A DNA stretch of 11,809 bases from Deltaproteobacteria bacterium (lineage in GTDB: Bacteria > Desulfobacterota > Deferrimicrobia > Deferrimicrobiales > Deferrimicrobiaceae). Positions 6,500-11,809 of the stretch are shown piece after piece (position 1 is the first letter of the stretch; every line of letters starts with the position of its first letter). The stretch spans positions 1 to 11,809 of the forward strand of contig JAGGAJ010000041.1 in assembly GCA_017889845.1 (NCBI GenBank). The letters are read 5' to 3'. The translations under genes and the position numbers were made by a program. The notes under the pieces were generated by a model that was not told the origin of the DNA, searched no databases, and saw only the letters and a list, made by a program, of their open reading frames with translations.

Positions 6500-6529
6500 T
6501 TGACAATCCACGAACCGGAATGGTAACTA
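6500..6529 (+). promoter_or_regulatory. Promoter for glyQ-glyS
   Basis: A perfect -35 TTGACA (6500-6505) is followed after 18 bp by TAACTA (6524-6529), a weak -10 preceded by TGG, an extended -10 motif. The A/T-rich stretch at 6470-6499 could act as an UP element. It occupies the 101-bp recO-glyQ gap, so glyQS can be transcribed separately from the upstream cluster. I see no T-box-like leader; the space to the start codon is only about 25 nt. Confidence 0.6.
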
Positions 6530-6560
6530 TGCTGCCTATCACTTCCGCCGGGAGGCCACG

Positions 6561-7439
<879 letters not shown>

Positions 7440-7464
7440 AGAATACCTGCCAAGAGGGTCAAAG

Positions 7465-9555
7465 ATGGAACGCGACTACCTGCTCGAGATCGGCTGCGAG
7501 GAAATCCCCGCGGGGTTCGTCGGCCCCGCGCTCTGGTTCGGCGGGCAGCAGTTCGAGGAGACGCTGCGGAAGAACCGCCTCTCCTTCCGGAAAGTCGACA
7601 TCTACGGAACCCCGAGACGCCTGACCTACATCATCCGGGGGCTCGCGGAGCTCCAGGAGGCGTCCCGTGAGACGGTGCTCGGGCCCCCGAGAAGCGTGGG
7701 ATTCGACGCCTCCGGCAAGCCCACGAAGGCGGCGTTGGGATTCGCGAAATCCCAGGGGGTCGGCGTCTCTGCACTCGCCGTGTTCCCGACCGACCGGGGC
7801 GAGTACCTGGGATTCGTCCGGGAGGAAGCCGCCCGTCCCGTTGGAGAGATCCTTCCGAAGATCGCCGCCGACTTCCTCCCCGCCATCCCGTTCAAGAAGT
7901 CCATGCGGTGGGCCGATCTCGACGTGCGGTTCGCCCGGCCGGTGCACTGGATCGTTTCCCTCTACGGGACGGAGGTCCTGCCGTTCCGTTTCGGCAACGT
8001 CGAGGCGGGCCGGACGACCTTCGGGCACCGGTTCCTCGCCCCTGCGGCGATCCCGCTCCCCTCGACGGACGTTTATTTCGACCGGCTCGCGGAGGCGAAG
8101 GTCTTCGTCGACCTCGAGGTCCGGAAGGAGAAGATCCGCGCCGGGATTCGGGAGGTGGAGAAGCGCACCGGGATGAAGTGGGTCGAGGACGAGCCGCTGG
8201 TGGAGACGGTGGCGAACCTCGTGGAGTTCCCCGTCGTGCTGATGGGGCGGTTCGAGGAGAAGTACCTCTCCCTGCCCCGCGAGGTTCTCGTCACCTCGAT
8301 GCGGAACAACCAGAAATACTTCGTCCTCGAGGACGAGATGGGCGGACTCTTCCCCGGCTTCGCCTTCGTCTCGAACATGGTGGTCCCGGACTACGGGGTG
8401 GTGGTCGCGGGGAACGAGCGGGTCCTTAGGGCCCGCCTGTCCGACGCGGAGTTCTACTACTGGGACGACCTGAAGAAGCCCCTCTTCGACCGCACCGAGG
8501 CGCTCAAGAAGGTCCTCTTCCAGGCGGACATGGGGACGTACTGGGAGAAGGTGGAGCGGATGGCGGACATCGCCTCGTACGTCGCCTCCTTCGGGTTCCC
8601 CGCCAAGGCGAAGGATTGCCACCGGGCGGCGTTCCTGAGCAAGTCCGACCTGACGACCGGGGTCATCAAGGAGTTCCCCGAGCTCCAGGGGGTGATGGGA
8701 CGTCACTACGCTGAGAAAACGGGGGAGACGGCGGAGGTCGCGCAGTCGGTATACGAGCACTACCTCCCGAAGGGGCAGTCCGACGACCTCCCGGCGACCG
8801 ACGTCGGCGTGGCCGTTTCCGTGGCCGACAAGATCGACATGGTGTGCGGCTGCTTCGGCGTCGGGCTCATACCCACGGGGACCGCGGACCCGTACGGCCT
8901 CCGGCGGCACACCCTCGGGATCCTCTCGATCCTCGAGGCGCGGAAGCTTCGCATCCCCCTCGAGGGGCTGGTGGACCTGTCCCTCGCCGTCCTCGCCGCC
9001 AAGCTGAAGCACCCGGCGGAGGAGGTACGGCGGAAGGTGATGGAATTCATCGCCGCCCGCTACCTGAACCTCCGTGTCTCCCAGGGCGTACCCGCGGACC
9101 TGGTCGAGGCCGTCCTCGCCGCCGGCCTGACGGACGTCGTGGATCTCCGGGCGAAGCTCGACGCGCTGGTCTCCTTCCGCTCCGACGCGGCCTTCGAGCC
9201 CCTCGCGGAGGTCTTCAAGAGGGCGATCAACATCACAAAAGCGTACGATGGGCCCCTCGCCGTTTCTCCGATGCTCTTCGAGCACGACGAGGAGCGGGCG
9301 CTGCACAAGGCGGCCTCCGGAGTGGCGGGGAGGGTGGCCGCGGCGGCGAAAGACGGGCGGTATCCCGAGGCGTTCCGGGAGATGGCCGCCCTGCAGCCGC
9401 TGGTTTCCGCGTTCTTTGAAAAGGTTCTGGTGATGGCGAAGGACGAGACGGTGCGAAACAACCGGCTGGCGCTCCTGAAAGGGCTGTCCGCGGCATTCTC
9501 CGCGGTGGCGGACTTCTCCAAGATCGGGTCCGCCGGCCAGCCGAAACCAGCTTGA
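7465..9555 (+). CDS. glyS: Glycyl-tRNA synthetase, beta subunit
   Basis: ATG 7465 follows a GAGGG ribosome site. The 696-residue product is of usual length and starts with the typical LLEIGCEEIPAGF. GTPRRL (about 49-54) and SMRNNQKYFVLED (about 278-290) are standard GlyS landmarks. The HD-like middle domain carries VAVSVADKIDMVCGCFGVG and PTGTADPYGLRR (about 450-480), and the C-terminus forms the anticodon-binding region. The beta subunit recognises tRNA-Gly and completes the tetramer with GlyQ. The family commonly ends near VADxS; here VADFSKI is followed by a short tail, GSAGQPKPA. The TGA stop coincides with the first base of a 166-bp palindrome, so the tail may have been altered when that element arrived. 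Confidence 0.97.
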   Translation: MERDYLLEIGCEEIPAGFVGPALWFGGQQFEETLRKNRLSFRKVDIYGTPRRLTYIIRGLAELQEASRETVLGPPRSVGFDASGKPTKAALGFAKSQGVGVSALAVFPTDRGEYLGFVREEAARPVGEILPKIAADFLPAIPFKKSMRWADLDVRFARPVHWIVSLYGTEVLPFRFGNVEAGRTTFGHRFLAPAAIPLPSTDVYFDRLAEAKVFVDLEVRKEKIRAGIREVEKRTGMKWVEDEPLVETVANLVEFPVVLMGRFEEKYLSLPREVLVTSMRNNQKYFVLEDEMGGLFPGFAFVSNMVVPDYGVVVAGNERVLRARLSDAEFYYWDDLKKPLFDRTEALKKVLFQADMGTYWEKVERMADIASYVASFGFPAKAKDCHRAAFLSKSDLTTGVIKEFPELQGVMGRHYAEKTGETAEVAQSVYEHYLPKGQSDDLPATDVGVAVSVADKIDMVCGCFGVGLIPTGTADPYGLRRHTLGILSILEARKLRIPLEGLVDLSLAVLAAKLKHPAEEVRRKVMEFIAARYLNLRVSQGVPADLVEAVLAAGLTDVVDLRAKLDALVSFRSDAAFEPLAEVFKRAINITKAYDGPLAVSPMLFEHDEERALHKAASGVAGRVAAAAKDGRYPEAFREMAALQPLVSAFFEKVLVMAKDETVRNNRLALLKGLSAAFSAVADFSKIGSAGQPKPA

Positions 9556-9720
9556 GTGATTCAATTCACAAATACGGTTGCATTCGAGCGCCGCTACATC
9601 CGCTCCGGCTGCGTTGCGCTCCTTGCGCCGTACTCGCCAAGTACGCCTCAGTCGCGCGCCTTGCCGGAAGCGGCGCATCGACGCTCTCGGTGCGTAACCG
9701 TATTTATGAACTGAATCACT
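9555..9720. repeat. 166-bp imperfect palindromic element (REP/MITE-like) between glyS and ppdK
   Basis: The outer 27-bp arms (9555-9581 and 9694-9720) are inverted repeats with three mismatches: AGTGATTCA-x-TTCA-x-AAATACGGTT-x-C. The centre is a hairpin, CGTACT (9629-9634), loop CGCCA, AGTACG (9640-9645), whose midpoint (9637) coincides with the midpoint of the whole element. Between ends and centre the halves keep patchy complementarity (GAGCG...CCGCT...CCGGC on one side, GCCGG...GCGGC...CGCTC on the other). There is no open reading frame that looks real and no obvious target-site duplication. It fills nearly all of the 183-bp glyS-ppdK gap. In RNA it could fold into one long hairpin, able to end or stabilise glyS mRNA. 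From memory such sequences recur in some high-GC deltaproteobacterial genomes, but copy number cannot be checked here. Confidence 0.85.
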
Positions 9721-9738
9721 AAGCAGGAGGGACAGCGG

Positions 9739-11809
9739 ATGGCCTCGAAAAGGGTTTATTTCTTCGGCGGGGGCAAGGCCGAGGGTCACGGCGCGATGAA
9801 GGACATCCTCGGCGGGAAAGGGGCGGGGCTCGCCGAGATGACGAACCTCGGGGTGCCCGTTCCGCCCGGTTTCACGATCGGCACCGAGGTGTGCAACCTC
9901 TACTACAAGAACCGAGGGAAGCTGCCTTCCGACGTGAAGCGGGAGGTCGCGGGCAACCTCGCGAGGCTCGAGCGGGCCATCGGCAAGAAACTGGGCGACC
10001 CGAAGAACCCGCTGCTGGTATCCGTGCGCTCCGGGGCCAAGTTCTCCATGCCCGGGATGATGGACACCATCCTGAACCTGGGGCTGAACGACAGGACGGT
10101 GGAGGGGCTCGCCCATCGCTCGAAGAACCCCCGGTTCGCATACGACTCCTACCGCCGGTTCCTCATGATGTTCTCCGACGTGGTCCTCGACCTCTCCAAG
10201 GAGAACTTCGAGCGCATCTTCGACGCGAAGAAGCGCGAGCGTGGCGTGGCGTTCGACGTCGAACTGACCGCAGAGGATTTGAAGGACCTGTGCGGGAAGT
10301 ACAAGGCGCTGGTGAAGGAGCGGCTGAAGAGGGAGTTCCCGCAGGACCCGCTGGTCCAGCTGGAACTGGCGCGCGACGCCGTCTTCCAGTCCTGGAACAA
10401 CGAGCGGGCCAAGTATTACCGGAAGGCCCACGGGATCCCGGACGACATCGGGACGGCGGTGAACGTCCAGGCGATGGTCTTCGGGAACATGGGGGACGAC
10501 TGCGCCACCGGCGTCGGCTTCACGCGGAACCCCGCCACCGGCGCGAATGAGTTCTACGGGGAGTACCTGATCAACGCCCAGGGCGAGGACGTGGTGGCCG
10601 GCATCCGCACGCCGCAGCACATCCGCGACATGAAGAAGGAGCTCCCGAAGGTCTTCGACCAGCTGATGCGCATCACCGCGAAGCTCGAGAAGCACTACAA
10701 GGATGTGCAGGACTTCGAGTTCACGGTGGAGGGGAACCGGCTCTACATGCTCCAGACCCGAAGCGGGAAGCGCACCGCGGCGGCGGCCGTCAAGATCGCC
10801 GTGGACATGGTGAAGGAGAAGCTCATCACGAAAGAGGAGGCGCTTCTGCGCCTCGAGCCGCAGCAGATCGACCAGCTCCTGCACCCCGTCATCGACCCCA
10901 AGGCGCGGGTCGACGTCATTGCGAAGGGGCTCCCCGCGTCCCCCGGGGCGGCCTCCGGGGCCGCGGTGTTCCACGCCGACAAGGCCGTGGAGTGGGCCAC
11001 CGAGGGGAAGGACGTGATCCTCGTCCGGAAGGAGACCAGCCCCGACGACATCCACGGGATGGACGTGGCCCGCGGGATCCTCACGGCGAAGGGCGGGATG
11101 ACCTCCCATGCAGCGGTGGTCGCGCGGCAGATGGGGAAGGTGTGCGTCGCGGGGTGCGAGGCGATCGACGTGGACGAGGCGACGAACCGGTTCATGGTGG
11201 GCGGCCGGGTGATCCGGGAGGGGGATTTCATCTCCCTGAACGGCAGCACCGGCGAGGTGATCCTCGGGAAGGTGCCCCTCATCGCCCCGAAGATGACCGG
11301 TTCCTTCGGCGTCTTCATGTCCTGGGCGGACGCCGTGCGGCGGCTCAAGGTCCGGGCGAACGCGGACACGCCGCGGGACGCGAAGGTCGCCCGCGACTTC
11401 GGCGCCGAGGGGATCGGGCTGTGCCGGACCGAGCACATGTTCTTCGCGGAGGACCGGATCCCCATCATGCAGGAGATGATCCTGGCGCGGACGAAGGGGG
11501 ACCGCGAAGCGGCGCTTGCGAAGCTGCTTCCGATGCAGCGGGAGGACTTCAAGGGCCTGTACCGCGAGATGAAAGGGTACCCGGTCACGATCCGGCTCCT
11601 GGACCCGCCCCTGCACGAGTTCCTCCCGAGACGGGAGGAGCTGATGGTGGAGGTGACCAAGCTCGAGCTGATCCACGCGGACCGCACCATCGTGGAGGAG
11701 AAGAAGCGGTTGCTGGACCGGGTCGAGGAGCTCCACGAGTTCAACCCGATGCTGGGCCTGCGGGGCTGCCGCCTCGGGATCTACTACCCGGAGATCACGC
11801 GGATGCAGG
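9739..11809 (+). CDS. ppdK: Pyruvate, phosphate dikinase (3' end outside the window)
   Basis: ATG 9739 is preceded by a perfect AGGAGG (9725-9730) with 8-nt spacing. 690 codons are present; the family is usually about 870-900 residues. The enzyme interconverts pyruvate + ATP + Pi and PEP + AMP + PPi through a swinging phosphohistidine domain, linking glycolysis and gluconeogenesis. Visible: the N-terminal ATP-grasp region (GGKGAGLAEM, then SVRSGAKFSMPGMMDT with Arg97, GFTRNPATGANEFYGEYLINAQGED and LQTRSGKRT); the phosphohistidine motif GGMTSHAAVVARQMGK with His457; and the start of the PEP/pyruvate barrel (GIGLCRTEHMFF, TIRLLDPPLHEFLP with Arg619, LGLRGCRLGI with Arg675). The catalytic Cys region lies beyond the window. 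It follows glyS across a palindromic element, an order I recall from Geobacter relatives. Confidence 0.97.
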   Translation, partial: MASKRVYFFGGGKAEGHGAMKDILGGKGAGLAEMTNLGVPVPPGFTIGTEVCNLYYKNRGKLPSDVKREVAGNLARLERAIGKKLGDPKNPLLVSVRSGAKFSMPGMMDTILNLGLNDRTVEGLAHRSKNPRFAYDSYRRFLMMFSDVVLDLSKENFERIFDAKKRERGVAFDVELTAEDLKDLCGKYKALVKERLKREFPQDPLVQLELARDAVFQSWNNERAKYYRKAHGIPDDIGTAVNVQAMVFGNMGDDCATGVGFTRNPATGANEFYGEYLINAQGEDVVAGIRTPQHIRDMKKELPKVFDQLMRITAKLEKHYKDVQDFEFTVEGNRLYMLQTRSGKRTAAAAVKIAVDMVKEKLITKEEALLRLEPQQIDQLLHPVIDPKARVDVIAKGLPASPGAASGAAVFHADKAVEWATEGKDVILVRKETSPDDIHGMDVARGILTAKGGMTSHAAVVARQMGKVCVAGCEAIDVDEATNRFMVGGRVIREGDFISLNGSTGEVILGKVPLIAPKMTGSFGVFMSWADAVRRLKVRANADTPRDAKVARDFGAEGIGLCRTEHMFFAEDRIPIMQEMILARTKGDREAALAKLLPMQREDFKGLYREMKGYPVTIRLLDPPLHEFLPRREELMVEVTKLELIHADRTIVEEKKRLLDRVEELHEFNPMLGLRGCRLGIYYPEITRMQ

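Noticed and set aside
9555..9720. CRISPR array, tRNA or insertion sequence in the glyS-ppdK gap.
   Set aside because: There are no regularly spaced direct repeats, no cloverleaf or CCA end, and no transposase frame; the structure is a single large inverted repeat.
7459..11736. A 1425-codon open frame on the - strand covering glyS, the palindrome and ppdK.
   Set aside because: It is antisense to two unmistakable conserved genes. Its length follows from GC-rich third positions; the translation is low-complexity (His/Leu/Arg/Asp-rich) and has no recognisable domain.

Overview
The window is GC-rich chromosomal DNA holding mostly housekeeping genes, all on the + strand except one small lipoprotein gene. 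High-GC codons, frequent GTG starts, a 2-oxoacid:ferredoxin oxidoreductase gene end, split glyQ/glyS followed by pyruvate phosphate dikinase, and an rlmN-mtnP-pilW-rodZ series together suggest a deltaproteobacterial-type organism (Desulfobacterota/Desulfuromonadota, Geobacter-like gene order). That placement is inferred from gene content and order, not from a marker phylogeny.

Layout. Bases 1-545: the 3' end of a probable 2-oxoacid:ferredoxin oxidoreductase gamma subunit, then ndk, closed by a perfect 9-bp hairpin terminator. Bases 600-1106 (- strand): a small predicted lipoprotein of unknown function, visibly less GC-rich than its neighbours. It has its own strong promoter, bracketed by two copies of a 10-bp direct repeat 30 bp apart. 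Bases 1345-6459: rlmN, mtnP, a TPR lipoprotein (PilW/PilF-like), a RodZ-like membrane HTH protein, a zinc-ribbon/GAF protein and recO. These genes are tightly packed, and mtnP/pilW and pilW/rodZ share 4-bp GTGA overlaps. Bases 6561-9555: glyQ and glyS, with a promoter in the AT-rich gap before glyQ. Bases 9555-9720: a 166-bp nearly symmetrical imperfect palindrome that starts inside the glyS stop codon. From 9739 to the window end: ppdK, cut off at codon 690.

How the genes fit together. NDK, KorC/PorC-type oxidoreductase and PPDK belong to central carbon and nucleotide metabolism. RlmN and GlyQS serve translation, and RecO serves DNA repair. PilW and RodZ act at the envelope (type IV pilus assembly, cell shape). 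MtnP salvages methylthioadenosine and sits next to the radical-SAM enzyme RlmN, whose by-product 5'-deoxyadenosine is a plausible second substrate. I see no defence system, CRISPR array, transposase, rRNA or tRNA. The most unusual items are the 166-bp palindrome, the lipoprotein gene with its repeat-flanked promoter, and the zinc-ribbon/GAF protein.
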